From assembly GCF_009380155.1 (NCBI RefSeq), contig NZ_WHUV01000001.1, positions 1,612,001 to 1,676,000 of the forward strand: DNA of 64,000 nt, in the 5' to 3' direction. Positions 8,543 to 18,050 of this stretch are shown here, in pieces. A program made the translations under genes and the position numbers. The notes beneath the pieces are model-generated. The model was given only the letters and a program-made list of their open reading frames with translations, was not told the origin of the DNA and ran no database searches. The DNA is from Pseudomonas piscis. GTDB taxonomy: Bacteria > Pseudomonadota > Gammaproteobacteria > Pseudomonadales > Pseudomonadaceae. Every line of letters begins with the position of its first letter. The stretch's first letter is position 1.

Positions 8543-8556
8543 GATTGTCGACAATC
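8543..8556. promoter_or_regulatory. Operator GATTGTCGACAATC of the 2-methylcitrate operon
   Basis: Perfect 14-bp palindrome just upstream of the -35 of the prp operon. The form ATTGTCGACAAT is what I recall for GntR-type propionate regulators (called PrpQ in some comparative work). A partial copy lies at 8619-8626. Confidence 0.65.
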
Positions 8557-8568
8557 TATATTTTTCCT

Positions 8569-8597
8569 TTGACTGTAATGGGGCTATTGGCTAATTT
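8569..8597 (+). promoter_or_regulatory. Sigma-70 promoter of the prp operon
   Basis: TTGACT (8569-8574), a 17-bp spacer, TAATTT (8592-8597). Transcription would start near 8604, leaving a leader of about 25 nt before the ATG at 8629. Palindromic operators flank it on both sides. Confidence 0.5.
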
Positions 8598-8618
8598 TTG
8601 CCTCATTGATTTTCAAGG

Positions 8619-8626
8619 TGTCGACA
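8619..8626. promoter_or_regulatory. Second operator core TGTCGACA overlapping the ribosome-binding site
   Basis: The 8-bp core of the upstream palindrome recurs here, between the AAGGTG ribosome-binding site and the ATG at 8629. Its centre is 73 bp from the centre of the first site, close to seven helical turns. Confidence 0.5.
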
Positions 8627-8628
8627 AT

Positions 8629-9351
8629 ATGCTGGATCAACTGGAACACTCGACGCCGGCCCAGGACGACTCCGAGACTCTCTCCGAAAACGTCTTCCGG
8701 CGCATCCAGGCGGCCATCGTCAAGGGTGAGATCGCCCCGGGCAGCAAGATCTCCGAGCCCGAGCTGGCCCGCACCTACGGCATCAGTCGTGGCCCGTTGC
8801 GCGAGGCCATCCATCGCCTGGAGGGCCAGCGGCTGCTGGTGCGCGTGCCCCATGTCGGCGCCCGGGTGGTTTCCCTGAGCCATGCCGAGCTGATCGAGCT
8901 CTACGAAATCCGCGAATCCCTGGAAGGCATGGCCTGCCGCCTGGCGGCCGAGCGCATGAGCGTGGCCGAGATCGACGAACTGCGCCGGGTGCTGGAGACC
9001 CACGAGCGCGATGCGGCGTTCCAGGCCGGGGTTGGCTACTACCAGCAGGAAGGGGATTTCGACTTCCACTACCGGATCATCCAGGGCGCGGGCAACCAGA
9101 CCCTGACCAAGATGCTTTGCGGCGAGCTCTACCAACTGGTGCGCATGTATCGCCTGCAGTTCTCCAGCGTGCCGAACCGGCCGCGCCAGGCTTTCGCCGA
9201 ACACCACCGGATTCTCGATGCCATCGCCGACCGAGACGGCGAACTGGCCGAGTTGCTGATGCGCCGTCATATCGGTGCCTCCAAGCGCAATATCGAGCGC
9301 CATTACCAGGAAGCGCTCGTCAACCCGTCCAAGACACGAGGTGAGTCATGA
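8629..9351 (+). CDS. GntR-family (FCD) regulator of the 2-methylcitrate cycle
   Basis: 240-aa regulator: winged-helix domain at the N-terminus ([43 protein letters not shown], about residues 38-80) and an FCD all-helical ligand domain after it. Being the first gene of the prp operon, it should sense a pathway intermediate such as 2-methylcitrate or 2-methylisocitrate and repress prpBC-acnD-prpFD and itself. I chose the ATG at 8629 because it has the AAGGTG ribosome-binding site. A TTG 84 bp upstream (8545) would lie inside the operator. The stop overlaps the prpB start as ATGA. RegPrecise-type work calls a similar protein PrpQ; I am not certain the name applies. Confidence 0.9.
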   Translation: MLDQLEHSTPAQDDSETLSENVFRRIQAAIVKGEIAPGSKISEPELARTYGISRGPLREAIHRLEGQRLLVRVPHVGARVVSLSHAELIELYEIRESLEGMACRLAAERMSVAEIDELRRVLETHERDAAFQAGVGYYQQEGDFDFHYRIIQGAGNQTLTKMLCGELYQLVRMYRLQFSSVPNRPRQAFAEHHRILDAIADRDGELAELLMRRHIGASKRNIERHYQEALVNPSKTRGES

Positions 9352-10232
9352 GTCAGAAAACTGCCGGCCAGCGCTTCCGCGACGCCATTGCCGAAGAACA
9401 TCCGCTGCAGGTCATCGGCGCCATCAACGCCAACCATGCACTGCTGGCCAAACGCGCCGGCTTCAAGGCCATCTACCTCTCCGGTGGCGGTGTCGCCGCC
9501 GGCTCCCTGGGCCTGCCGGACCTGGGCATCAACACCCTGGATGACGTGCTCACCGACGTGCGTCGCATCACCGATGTCTGCGACCTGCCGCTGCTGGTGG
9601 ACATCGACACCGGTTTCGGCCCCAGCGCCTTCAACATCGAGCGTACTATCAAGAACCTGATCAAGGCCGGCGCCGCCGCCGCGCATATCGAGGACCAGGT
9701 GGGCGCCAAGCGGTGCGGCCACCGTCCGGGCAAGGAAATCGTCTCCACCGAGGAAATGGCCGACCGCGTGCGTGCCGCCGCCGATGCCAAGACCGACCCG
9801 AGCTTCTTCCTGATCGCCCGGACCGACGCCATCCAGGCCGAGGGCGTGGACGCCGCGATCGAGCGCTGCCAGCGCTATGTGGAGGCGGGCGCCGACGGCA
9901 TCTTCGCCGAGGCCGCCTACGACCTGCCGACCTACAAGCGCTTCGTCGACGCTCTCGACGTGCCCGTACTGGCCAACATCACCGAGTTCGGCGCCACCCC
10001 GCTGTTCTCCCGTGATGAGCTGGCTTCGGTGGGCGTTGCCATCCAGCTCTGCCCGCTGTCGGCCTTCCGTGCCGCCAACAAGGCGGCCGAGGCGGTCTAC
10101 ACCGCTATTCGCCGCGACGGCCATCAAAAAGAGGTCATCGACCTGATGCAGACCCGTGCCGAACTGTACGACCGCATCGGCTACCACACCTTCGAGCAGA
10201 AGCTCGACGCCCTGTTCGCTGCCAAGAAATGA
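9348..10232 (+). CDS. prpB: 2-methylisocitrate lyase PrpB
   Basis: 294-aa enzyme of the isocitrate lyase/PEP mutase superfamily that splits 2-methylisocitrate into pyruvate and succinate, the last step of the 2-methylcitrate cycle for propionate. The catalytic loop KRCGH lies about residue 122 (in [18 protein letters not shown]), and DIDTGFG (about 85-91) carries the Mg2+-binding aspartates. Full length. The ATG overlaps the stop of the regulator gene by four bases (ATGA), so the two are translationally coupled. Confidence 0.96.
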   Translation: MSQKTAGQRFRDAIAEEHPLQVIGAINANHALLAKRAGFKAIYLSGGGVAAGSLGLPDLGINTLDDVLTDVRRITDVCDLPLLVDIDTGFGPSAFNIERTIKNLIKAGAAAAHIEDQVGAKRCGHRPGKEIVSTEEMADRVRAAADAKTDPSFFLIARTDAIQAEGVDAAIERCQRYVEAGADGIFAEAAYDLPTYKRFVDALDVPVLANITEFGATPLFSRDELASVGVAIQLCPLSAFRAANKAAEAVYTAIRRDGHQKEVIDLMQTRAELYDRIGYHTFEQKLDALFAAKK

Positions 10233-10314
10233 CCGGACCCGGGCCGTTCCCCGGGAACGGCCTGCGGATATAACAAGACGCAAGCAACCGGATAAAAATG
10301 AGGAGATTCACGCG

Positions 10315-11472
10315 ATGAGCCCCAGCGAAACCACCACCGCCTTCAAGCCGAAGAAGTCCGTGGCCCTGAGCGGCACTGCCGCCGGCAACACGGCCCTGTG
10401 CACCGTCGGCCGTACCGGCAACGACCTGCACTACCGCGGTTATGACATCCTCGACTTCGCCACCTCCTGCGAATTCGAGGAAATCGCCCACCTGCTGGTC
10501 CATGGCAAGCTGCCGAATGTCGCCGAGCTGACGGGCTACAAGGCCAAGCTCAAGGCCCTGCGCGGCCTGCCGGCCGGGGTCAAGCTGGCGCTGGAGCAAC
10601 TGCCGCCGTCCGCCCACCCGATGGACGTGATGCGCACCGCCGTTTCCGTGCTGGGTTGCCTGTCGCCGGAGAAGGACGACCACAACCATCCGGGCGCCCG
10701 GGACATCGCCGACAAGCTGATGGCATGCCTCGGCTCCGCGTTGCTCTACTGGTACCACTTCAGCCACAACGGCAAGCGCATCGACGTGGAGACCGACGAC
10801 GATTCCATCGGCGGCCACTTCCTGCACCTGCTGCACGGCGAGAAGCCGCGTGAGTCGTGGGTACGCGCCATGCATACCTCGCTGATCCTCTATGCCGAGC
10901 ACGAATTCAACGCTTCTACCTTCACCTCGCGGGTGATCGCCGGTACCGGTTCCGACATGTTCTCCTGCATCGCCGGGGCCATCGGCGCACTGCGCGGTCC
11001 CAAGCATGGTGGCGCCAACGAAGTGGCCTTCGAGATCCAGAAGCGCTACGACAACCCGGACGAAGCAGAAGCCGACATCCGCGCCCGCGTCGAGAAGAAG
11101 GAAGTGGTGATCGGTTTCGGCCATCCGGTCTACACCGTGTCCGACCCGCGCAACAAGGTAATCAAGGAAGTGGCCCGCGAGCTGTCCGTCGAGCAGAGCA
11201 ACAGCAAGATGTTCGACATCGCCGAGCGCCTGGAATCGACCATGTGGGAAATCAAGAAAATGTTCCCCAACCTCGATTGGTTCAGCGCCGTCAGCTACCA
11301 CATGATGGGCGTGCCCACCGCCATGTTCACCCCGCTGTTCGTGATCGCCCGTACTTCCGGCTGGTCTTCCCACGTCATCGAGCAACGCATCGACGGCAAG
11401 ATCATCCGCCCGAGCGCCAACTATGTCGGCCCCGAAGACCTGAAGTTCGTGCCCCTGAAGGACCGCAAGTAA
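10315..11472 (+). CDS. prpC: 2-methylcitrate synthase PrpC
   Basis: 385-aa citrate-synthase-family enzyme that condenses propionyl-CoA with oxaloacetate to 2-methylcitrate. The conserved [10 protein letters not shown] segment (about residues 227-236) and [15 protein letters not shown] (about 268-282) hold active-site histidines. The ATG at 10315 has a strong TGAGGAG ribosome-binding site at 10299-10305 and the normal N-terminus. The frame is open further upstream but that stretch is not conserved. It is separated from prpB by 82 bp and from acnD by 2 bp. Confidence 0.95.
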   Translation: MSPSETTTAFKPKKSVALSGTAAGNTALCTVGRTGNDLHYRGYDILDFATSCEFEEIAHLLVHGKLPNVAELTGYKAKLKALRGLPAGVKLALEQLPPSAHPMDVMRTAVSVLGCLSPEKDDHNHPGARDIADKLMACLGSALLYWYHFSHNGKRIDVETDDDSIGGHFLHLLHGEKPRESWVRAMHTSLILYAEHEFNASTFTSRVIAGTGSDMFSCIAGAIGALRGPKHGGANEVAFEIQKRYDNPDEAEADIRARVEKKEVVIGFGHPVYTVSDPRNKVIKEVARELSVEQSNSKMFDIAERLESTMWEIKKMFPNLDWFSAVSYHMMGVPTAMFTPLFVIARTSGWSSHVIEQRIDGKIIRPSANYVGPEDLKFVPLKDRK

Positions 11473-11474
11473 TC

Positions 11475-14087
11475 ATGAACAGCCAATACCGCAAGAACCT
11501 GCCTGGTACGGCGCTGGACTACTTCGACACCCGCGAAGCGGTGGATGCCATCGCCCCGGGTGCCTACGCCGGCCTGCCGTACACTTCCCGGGTGCTGGCC
11601 GAGCAGCTGGTGCGCCGTTGCGACCCGGCACAGCTCACCGATTCGCTGAAGCAACTGATCGAACGCAAGCGCGACCTCGACTTCCCCTGGTACCCGGCCC
11701 GCGTGGTCTGCCACGACATCCTCGGCCAGACCGCACTGGTGGACCTGGCCGGCCTGCGCGATGCGATCGCCGACCAGGGTGGTGACCCGGCCCTGGTCAA
11801 CCCGGTGGTGCCGACCCAGCTGATCGTCGACCACTCCCTGGCCGTGGAATTCGGCGGTTTCGACCCGGACGCCTTCGAGAAGAACCGCGCCGTCGAGGAG
11901 CGCCGCAACGAGGACCGCTTCCACTTCATCGAGTGGACCAAGACCGCGTTCAAGAACGTCGATGTGATCCCCGCCGGCAACGGCATCATGCACCAGATCA
12001 ACCTGGAGAAAATGAGCCCGGTGATCCAGGCGCGCGGCGGCGTGGCCTTCCCCGACACCTGCGTCGGCACCGACAGCCATACCCCCCACGTCGATGCGCT
12101 GGGCGTGATCGCCATCGGCGTCGGTGGCCTGGAGGCGGAGACCGTGATGCTCGGTCGCGCGTCGATGATGCGCCTGCCCGACATCGTCGGCGTCAAGCTC
12201 ACCGGCAAGCGCCAGCCCGGGATCACCGCCACCGACATCGTCCTGGCCCTGACCGAGTTCCTGCGCAAGGAAAAGGTAGTGGGTGCCTACGTCGAGTTCT
12301 TCGGCGAAGGGGCCGACAGCCTGTCCGTTGGCGACCGCGCGACCATCTCCAACATGTGCCCGGAGTACGGTGCCACCGCGTCGATGTTCTACATCGACCA
12401 GCAGACCATCGACTACCTCAAGCTCACCGGCCGCGAGCCGGAGCAGGTGGCCCTGGTGGAGAACTACGCCAAGACCACCGGCCTGTGGGCCGATGCCCTG
12501 GTCACCGCCGAGTACGAGCGGGTGCTGACATTCGACCTGTCCACCGTGGTGCGCAACATGGCCGGTCCGTCCAACCCGCACCGGCGCTTGCCGACCTCGG
12601 CCCTGGCCGAGCGGGGTATCGCCGATGAAACCAAGCTGGCCGCCGGCAAGGTCGAACAAGCCGAGGGCCTGATGCCCGATGGCGCGGTGATCATCGCGGC
12701 GATCACCAGCTGCACCAACACCTCCAACCCGCGCAACGTGGTGGCTGCCGGCCTGGTGGCGAAGAAGGCCAACGCCCTGGGCCTGGTGCGCCAGCCCTGG
12801 GTCAAGACGTCCTTCGCGCCGGGCTCGAAGGTCGCCAAGCTGTACCTGGAAGAGGCCGGCCTGCTGCCGGAGCTGGAGAAGCTCGGCTTCGGCATCGTCG
12901 CCTACGCCTGCACCACCTGCAACGGCATGTCCGGTGCGCTGGACCCGGTCATCCAGCAGGAAATCATCGACCGCGACCTGTATGCCACCGCAGTGCTGTC
13001 GGGCAACCGCAACTTCGACGGCCGTATCCACCCCTACGCCAAGCAGGCGTTCCTCGCCTCGCCGCCGCTGGTGGTGGCCTATGCGATCGCCGGCACCGTG
13101 CGCTTCGACATCGAGCAGGACGTGCTGGGCCATGACCAGGCCGGCAACCCGGTGACCCTGAAGGACCTGTGGCCGAGCGACGAGGAAATCGACGCCATCG
13201 TCGCCGCCTCGGTGAAGCCCGAGCAGTTCCGCCAGATCTACATCCCGATGTTCGACCTGGGCACCGTCAAGGAAGCCGAGAGCCCGCTGTACGACTGGCG
13301 TCCGATGAGCACCTACATCCGTCGTCCGCCGTACTGGGAAGGCGCGCTGGCCGGGGAGCGCACGCTCAAGGGCATGCGTCCGTTGGCGGTGCTGCCGGAC
13401 AACATCACCACCGACCACCTGTCGCCGTCCAACGCCATCCTGGCGGACTCCGCGGCCGGTGAGTACCTGGCGAAGATGGGCCTGCCGGAGGAGGACTTCA
13501 ACTCCTACGCCACCCACCGTGGCGACCACCTGACCGCCCAGCGCGCGACCTTCGCCAACCCGCAGTTGGTGAACGAGATGGCGGTGGTCGATGGCGAGGT
13601 GAAGAAGGGTTCCCTGGCCCGTGTCGAGCCCGAAGGCAAGGTCACGCGGATGTGGGAAGCCATCGAGACCTACATGGAGCGCAAGCAGCCGCTGATCATC
13701 ATCGCCGGTGCCGACTACGGCCAGGGTTCGTCCCGCGACTGGGCGGCCAAGGGTGTGCGCCTGGCGGGTGTCGAGGCGATCGTCGCCGAGGGCTTCGAGC
13801 GTATCCACCGCACCAACCTGGTGGGCATGGGCGTGCTGCCGCTGCAGTTCCTGCCGGGCACCGACCGCAAGACCCTGGGCATCGACGGCACCGAGACCTA
13901 CGACGTGCTCGGCCAGCGCACTCCCCGGGCGCAGTTGACCCTGGTGATCCACCGCCACAATGGCGAGCGGCTCGAGGTGCCGGTGACCTGCCGCCTCGAC
14001 ACTGCCGAGGAGGTGTCGATCTACGAGGCCGGCGGTGTGCTGCAGCGCTTTGCCCAGGACTTCCTGGAATCGGCCACAGCCAGTTAA
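11475..14087 (+). CDS. acnD: Fe/S-dependent 2-methylisocitrate dehydratase AcnD
   Basis: 870-aa aconitase-superfamily enzyme. In the AcnD/PrpF route it dehydrates 2-methylcitrate, producing trans-2-methylaconitate, which PrpF isomerises. The [4Fe-4S] ligands are visible in ITSCTNTSNPRN (about residue 413) and CTTCNGMSG (about 479-487). The C-terminal swivel domain holds GADYGQGSSRDWAAKGVRLAG. The ATG lies 2 bp after the prpC stop. The frame is open for another 618 bp upstream, but that stretch is only prpC read out of frame. Length is normal for AcnD and shorter than AcnB. Confidence 0.95.
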   Translation: MNSQYRKNLPGTALDYFDTREAVDAIAPGAYAGLPYTSRVLAEQLVRRCDPAQLTDSLKQLIERKRDLDFPWYPARVVCHDILGQTALVDLAGLRDAIADQGGDPALVNPVVPTQLIVDHSLAVEFGGFDPDAFEKNRAVEERRNEDRFHFIEWTKTAFKNVDVIPAGNGIMHQINLEKMSPVIQARGGVAFPDTCVGTDSHTPHVDALGVIAIGVGGLEAETVMLGRASMMRLPDIVGVKLTGKRQPGITATDIVLALTEFLRKEKVVGAYVEFFGEGADSLSVGDRATISNMCPEYGATASMFYIDQQTIDYLKLTGREPEQVALVENYAKTTGLWADALVTAEYERVLTFDLSTVVRNMAGPSNPHRRLPTSALAERGIADETKLAAGKVEQAEGLMPDGAVIIAAITSCTNTSNPRNVVAAGLVAKKANALGLVRQPWVKTSFAPGSKVAKLYLEEAGLLPELEKLGFGIVAYACTTCNGMSGALDPVIQQEIIDRDLYATAVLSGNRNFDGRIHPYAKQAFLASPPLVVAYAIAGTVRFDIEQDVLGHDQAGNPVTLKDLWPSDEEIDAIVAASVKPEQFRQIYIPMFDLGTVKEAESPLYDWRPMSTYIRRPPYWEGALAGERTLKGMRPLAVLPDNITTDHLSPSNAILADSAAGEYLAKMGLPEEDFNSYATHRGDHLTAQRATFANPQLVNEMAVVDGEVKKGSLARVEPEGKVTRMWEAIETYMERKQPLIIIAGADYGQGSSRDWAAKGVRLAGVEAIVAEGFERIHRTNLVGMGVLPLQFLPGTDRKTLGIDGTETYDVLGQRTPRAQLTLVIHRHNGERLEVPVTCRLDTAEEVSIYEAGGVLQRFAQDFLESATAS

Positions 14088-14148
14088 GCGACGTACCGGG
14101 GGCGGGCCGCAAGGCGCCGCCCCCGGTCTTTATCAGGACCTGAAATCC

Positions 14149-15339
14149 ATGGCATTTGTAGCGCAAATCAAGATTCCGGCCACCTACATGCGTGGCGGCA
14201 CCAGCAAGGGTGTGTTCTTCAACCTGCAAGACCTGCCCGAGGCTGCGCAGCTGCCCGGCGCGGCCCGCGATGCCTTGCTGTTGCGGGTGATCGGCAGCCC
14301 CGATCCCTATGACAAGCAGATCGACGGCATGGGTGGCGCCACCTCCAGCACCAGCAAGACGGTGATCCTGTCCAGGAGCATCAAGCCCGACCATGACGTC
14401 GACTACCTGTTCGGCCAGGTCGCCATCGACAAGCCTTTCGTCGACTGGAGCGGCAACTGCGGCAACCTGTCGGCGGCGGTGGGTTCCTTCGCCATCAGCA
14501 GCGGCCTGGTGGACCCGGCGCGCATTCCCCACAACGGTGTGGCGGTGGTGCGCATCTGGCAGGCCAACATCGGCAAGACCATCATCGCCCATGTGCCGAT
14601 CACCGATGGCGCGGTCCAGGAGACCGGCGACTTCGAGCTGGACGGCGTGACCTTCCCGGCGGCGGAGGTGCAGTTGGAGTTCCTAGACCCGGCGGCCGAG
14701 GAGGAGGGCGGTGGCGGTTCGATGTTCCCCACCGGCAACCTGGTGGACGACCTGGAAGTACCCGGTGTCGGCACCCTCAAGGCGACCCTGATCAATGCCG
14801 GGATCCCCACTATCTTCGTCAATGCGGCGGACATCGGTTATCGCGGTACCGAGTTGCAGGGCGTGATCAATGGCGACCCCAAGGCCCTGGCGATGTTCGA
14901 GACCATCCGTGCCCATGGCGCCTTGCGCATGGGCCTGATCAAGCACCTGGACGAGGCCGCGCAGCGCCAGCACACGCCAAAGGTGGCCTTCGTCGCCGCG
15001 CCGGCGGACTACCAGGCCTCCAGCGGCAAGGCGGTCAGGGCGGCGGATGTCGACCTGCTGGTGCGCGCCATGTCCATGGGCAAGCTGCACCACGCGATGA
15101 TGGGCACCGCGGCGGTGGCCATCGGCACGGCGGCGGCGATCCCCGGGACCCTGGTCAACCTCGCGGCCGGTGGCGGCGAGCGTAGCGCCGTGCGTTTCGG
15201 CCATCCTTCGGGCACTTTGCGCGTAGGCGCCGAGGCCAGCCTCGAGGCCGGCGAGTGGAGCGTGGTCAAGGCGATCATGAGCCGCAGTGCGCGGGTGCTG
15301 ATGGAAGGCTGGGTGAGAGTGCCCGGCGACACCTTCTAA
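14149..15339 (+). CDS. prpF: 2-methylaconitate cis-trans isomerase PrpF
   Basis: 396-aa protein of the diaminopimelate-epimerase-like fold. It isomerises the trans-2-methylaconitate made by AcnD to the cis form. Characteristic segments are PATYMRGGTSKGVFF at the N-terminus, DWSGNCGNLSAAVGSFAI (about residue 100) and FGHPSGTLRVGAE near the C-terminus. I chose the ATG at 14149 because it starts the conserved MAFVAQIKIPATYMRGG and follows an AGGA ribosome-binding site. The gene is 61 bp after acnD. Confidence 0.95.
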   Translation: MAFVAQIKIPATYMRGGTSKGVFFNLQDLPEAAQLPGAARDALLLRVIGSPDPYDKQIDGMGGATSSTSKTVILSRSIKPDHDVDYLFGQVAIDKPFVDWSGNCGNLSAAVGSFAISSGLVDPARIPHNGVAVVRIWQANIGKTIIAHVPITDGAVQETGDFELDGVTFPAAEVQLEFLDPAAEEEGGGGSMFPTGNLVDDLEVPGVGTLKATLINAGIPTIFVNAADIGYRGTELQGVINGDPKALAMFETIRAHGALRMGLIKHLDEAAQRQHTPKVAFVAAPADYQASSGKAVRAADVDLLVRAMSMGKLHHAMMGTAAVAIGTAAAIPGTLVNLAAGGGERSAVRFGHPSGTLRVGAEASLEAGEWSVVKAIMSRSARVLMEGWVRVPGDTF

Positions 15340-15344
15340 GGACC

Positions 15345-15380
15345 GGTGGTGGCGAGGGAGCCGGCTCCCTCGCCACCGAT
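15345..15380. repeat. REP palindrome inside the prp operon (prpF-prpD gap)
   Basis: Perfect 13-bp stem GGTGGCGAGGGAG (15348-15360) and CTCCCTCGCCACC (15365-15377) around CCGG. It resembles P. fluorescens REP units. As RNA it would be a very stable hairpin between prpF and prpD without a U-tract, so mRNA stabilisation or partial termination are both possible. Confidence 0.65.
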
Positions 15381-15490
15381 GCCGTTATCGAATCATTGAG
15401 CAGGCAGAGACCTGCGATGCCGTTACTGACCTGAACCTGGAGCCTGAGGAATCGACCTACCCATAACCCCGCCATTGGAGTGCACGATCC

Positions 15491-16975
15491 ATGAGCGCCA
15501 ACGTTGATCTGAACAACCGTCCCGATTACGACCCGGTTTTGCAGGACATTGCCGATTATGTCCTGGAGTATCGCGTCGACTCCCCCCTAGCCCTCGATAC
15601 CGCCCGCCATTGCCTGATGGATACCCTGGGCTGCGGCCTGCTGGCATTGCGTTTTCCTGAGTGCACCAAGCACCTGGGGCCGCTCGTCGAAGGCACCGTG
15701 GTGCCCCATGGCGCCCGCGTGCCGGGTACCAGCTATCGCCTGGATCCGGTGAAGGCCGCCTGGGATATCGGCTGCATCGTGCGCTGGCTCGATTACAACG
15801 ATACCTGGCTGGCGGCGGAGTGGGGGCACCCGTCGGACAACCTCGGCGGCATCCTGGCCGTGGCCGATCACCTTTCGCAGAAACGCGTAGCCAACGGCGA
15901 GGCGCCACTGAGCATGGGCGATGTGCTGCGGGCGATGGTCATGGCCCACGAGATCCAGGGTGTGCTGGCCCTGGACAACTCCTTCAACCGCGTCGGGCTC
16001 GATCATGTGCTGCTGGTGAAGGTGGCCTCCACGGCCGTTTGCGCCCGCTTGATGGGGGCCAATCGCGAGCAGCTGCTGGCCGCGCTGTCCCATGCCTTCG
16101 TCGACGGCCAGGCGCTGCGTACCTATCGCCATGCACCCAATGCCGGGTCGCGCAAGTCCTGGGCGGCGGGGGATGCCTCGAGCCGCGGGGTGCGCCTGGC
16201 GGACATGGCGCTGCGCGGCGAAATGGGCATTCCTGGCGTGCTCAGTGCGCCGCAGTGGGGCTTCTACGACGTGCTGTTCAGCCATGCCAACAAGGACCTT
16301 TCGCTCAAGCCCGAGGGCCAGCGGCGCTTCAGCTTGCCCCAGGGGTACGCCAGCTACGTGATGGAAAACATCCTGTTCAAGATCAGCTTTCCGGCCGAGT
16401 TCCATGCGCAAACCGCCTGCGAAGCGGCAGTGGCCCTGCACCCGCTGGTGCGCGATCGGTTGCAGGAGATCGAGCGGATCGTCATCACCACCCATGAGTC
16501 GGCGATCCGCATCATTTCCAAGGTCGGACCGCTGGCCAATGCCGCCGATCGCGACCACTGCCTGCAGTACATGACCGCCGTGCCCCTGGCGTTCGGCACC
16601 CTGGTGGCCGAGCACTACGAGGATGATTTCCACGCGGCGCATCCGATCATCGACCAGTTGCGCGACAAGATGCAGATCGTCGAGGACCCGCGCTACACCC
16701 GCGAGTACCTGGAGGCCGACAAGCGTTCGATCGCCAACGCGGTGCAGGTGTTCTTCGCCGATGGCAGTTGCACCGAACAGGTGGCGGTGGAGTACCCCAT
16801 TGGTCACCGCCGGCGGCGGGCCGAGGGCATCCCGCTGCTGGAGGACAAGTTCAAGGCCAACCTGGCCACGCGCTTCAGCGCCCAGCGCTCGGTGCAGATC
16901 TTCGATCTGTGCAAGGACCCGGGACGGCTGTCGGCCACGCCGGTGCAGCGCTTCGTCGATCTGCTGGTGATTTGA
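15491..16975 (+). CDS. prpD: 2-methylcitrate dehydratase PrpD
   Basis: 494-aa MmgE/PrpD-family enzyme that dehydrates 2-methylcitrate to 2-methylaconitate without an Fe/S cluster. Conserved segments are [17 protein letters not shown] (about residues 38-54), [24 protein letters not shown] (about 98-121) and [18 protein letters not shown] (about 217-234). The ATG at 15491 has GGAG 12 bp upstream. It is the last gene of the operon. Finding PrpD together with AcnD and PrpF gives two possible routes for the same step, which is common in Pseudomonas. Confidence 0.95.
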   Translation: MSANVDLNNRPDYDPVLQDIADYVLEYRVDSPLALDTARHCLMDTLGCGLLALRFPECTKHLGPLVEGTVVPHGARVPGTSYRLDPVKAAWDIGCIVRWLDYNDTWLAAEWGHPSDNLGGILAVADHLSQKRVANGEAPLSMGDVLRAMVMAHEIQGVLALDNSFNRVGLDHVLLVKVASTAVCARLMGANREQLLAALSHAFVDGQALRTYRHAPNAGSRKSWAAGDASSRGVRLADMALRGEMGIPGVLSAPQWGFYDVLFSHANKDLSLKPEGQRRFSLPQGYASYVMENILFKISFPAEFHAQTACEAAVALHPLVRDRLQEIERIVITTHESAIRIISKVGPLANAADRDHCLQYMTAVPLAFGTLVAEHYEDDFHAAHPIIDQLRDKMQIVEDPRYTREYLEADKRSIANAVQVFFADGSCTEQVAVEYPIGHRRRRAEGIPLLEDKFKANLATRFSAQRSVQIFDLCKDPGRLSATPVQRFVDLLVI

Positions 16976-16984
16976 AACCGCGAT

Positions 16985-17011
16985 GCAGGCAGCGCCTGGT
17001 GCGCTGCCTGC
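16985..17011. terminator. Hairpin between convergent prpD and ppsR
   Basis: Perfect 11-bp stem GCAGGCAGCGC (16985-16995) and GCGCTGCCTGC (17001-17011) around CTGGT. There is no U-tract on either strand. Placed where two convergent transcripts meet, it may act as a bidirectional barrier or a 3' end stabiliser. Confidence 0.5.
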
Positions 17012-17056
17012 CGATGGTCGCTGGGGCCGCGCAGGCCCTGGGAATAGGGGACAGCT

Positions 17057-17875
17057 TTACTTGAAACGGCGTTCGACGCCTTTTTCCACGAGGATCTTGG
17101 CCGAGATTTCCTCGACGGAGAAGTGCGTGGAGTTGATATGCGGGATGTTTTCCCGGCGCAGCAGGTTCTCGACTTCCCGTACCTCGAATTCGCACTGGGC
17201 GAAGCTGGAATAGCGGCTGTTGGGCTTGCGCTCGTTGCGGATCGCGGTGAGGCGGTCGGGGTCGATGGTCAGGCCGAACAGCTTGTGCTTGTGCGGGCGC
17301 AGCGCGTTGGGCAGTTGCAGGCGCTCCATGTCCTCTTCGGTGAGCGGGTAGTTGGCCGCGCGGATGCCGAATTGCATGGCCATGTACAGGCAGGTCGGGG
17401 TCTTGCCGCAGCGTGACACGCCCACCAGGATCAGGTCGGCCTTGTCGTAGTAGTGGGTGCGGGCGCCGTCGTCGTTGTCCAGGGCGAAGTTCACCGCCTC
17501 GATCCGCTCCATGTAGTTGGAGTTGTGGCCGATGGAGTGGGATTTGCCCACGGAGTAGGAGGAATGCTCGCTCAGCTCCTGTTCCAGGGGGGCGAGGAAG
17601 GTGGAGAAGATATCGATCATGAAACCATTGGAGGTCGCGAGAATCTCACGGATGTCCTGGTTGACGATAGTGTCGAAAATGATCGGTCGATAACCGTCTT
17701 TTTCGGCGGCTATATTGATTTGCTGTACCATGGCCCGCGCTTTTTCCATGCTGTCGATATACGGCCGCGTGAATTTGCTGAACGTAATGTTCTCGAACTG
17801 CGCCAGAAGGCTCTGGCCGAGGGTTTCCGCTGTGATACCGGTACCGTCGGAGATGAAGAAGGCAGATCGTTTCAT
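17057..17875 (-). CDS. ppsR: PEP synthase regulatory protein PpsR (bifunctional kinase/pyrophosphorylase)
   Basis: 272-aa DUF299-family protein. It switches PEP synthase off by ADP-dependent phosphorylation of an active-site Thr and reactivates it by Pi-dependent phosphorolysis, linking gluconeogenesis to energy state. The N-terminus [19 protein letters not shown] is diagnostic and a P-loop-like GVSRCGKT lies at residues 152-159. Divergent from its target gene ppsA across 175 bp, the standard Pseudomonas arrangement. Confidence 0.95.
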   Translation of the reverse strand: MKRSAFFISDGTGITAETLGQSLLAQFENITFSKFTRPYIDSMEKARAMVQQINIAAEKDGYRPIIFDTIVNQDIREILATSNGFMIDIFSTFLAPLEQELSEHSSYSVGKSHSIGHNSNYMERIEAVNFALDNDDGARTHYYDKADLILVGVSRCGKTPTCLYMAMQFGIRAANYPLTEEDMERLQLPNALRPHKHKLFGLTIDPDRLTAIRNERKPNSRYSSFAQCEFEVREVENLLRRENIPHINSTHFSVEEISAKILVEKGVERRFK

Positions 17876-18050
17876 TTGCGGCTTGGGCCTTAAGCTAGTG
17901 ACGATTCTTGGATATGATAGGCGCGATTTGTCGGCCGGGAATGGCCCGCATTCTCACTTATTTTCCAGGTCCAGGCCATATGACGGGCAGATGCACCCCT
18001 GAAGCAGCCCGTTTCTGAGCTTTTCCAACACAGTTAGTGGAGAGATCACC

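Noticed and set aside
10857-11474. Long in-frame extension upstream of acnD (frame open from 10857)
   Set aside because: It lies entirely within prpC in another frame, is Arg/Gln/Pro-rich and unlike aconitase N-termini; the conserved protein starts at 11475.
11421-13958. 845-codon open frame antisense to acnD
   Set aside because: Composition (Gly/Ala/His/Gln/Val-rich, low complexity) is typical of the reverse strand of a high-GC gene, and acnD is plainly the real gene.
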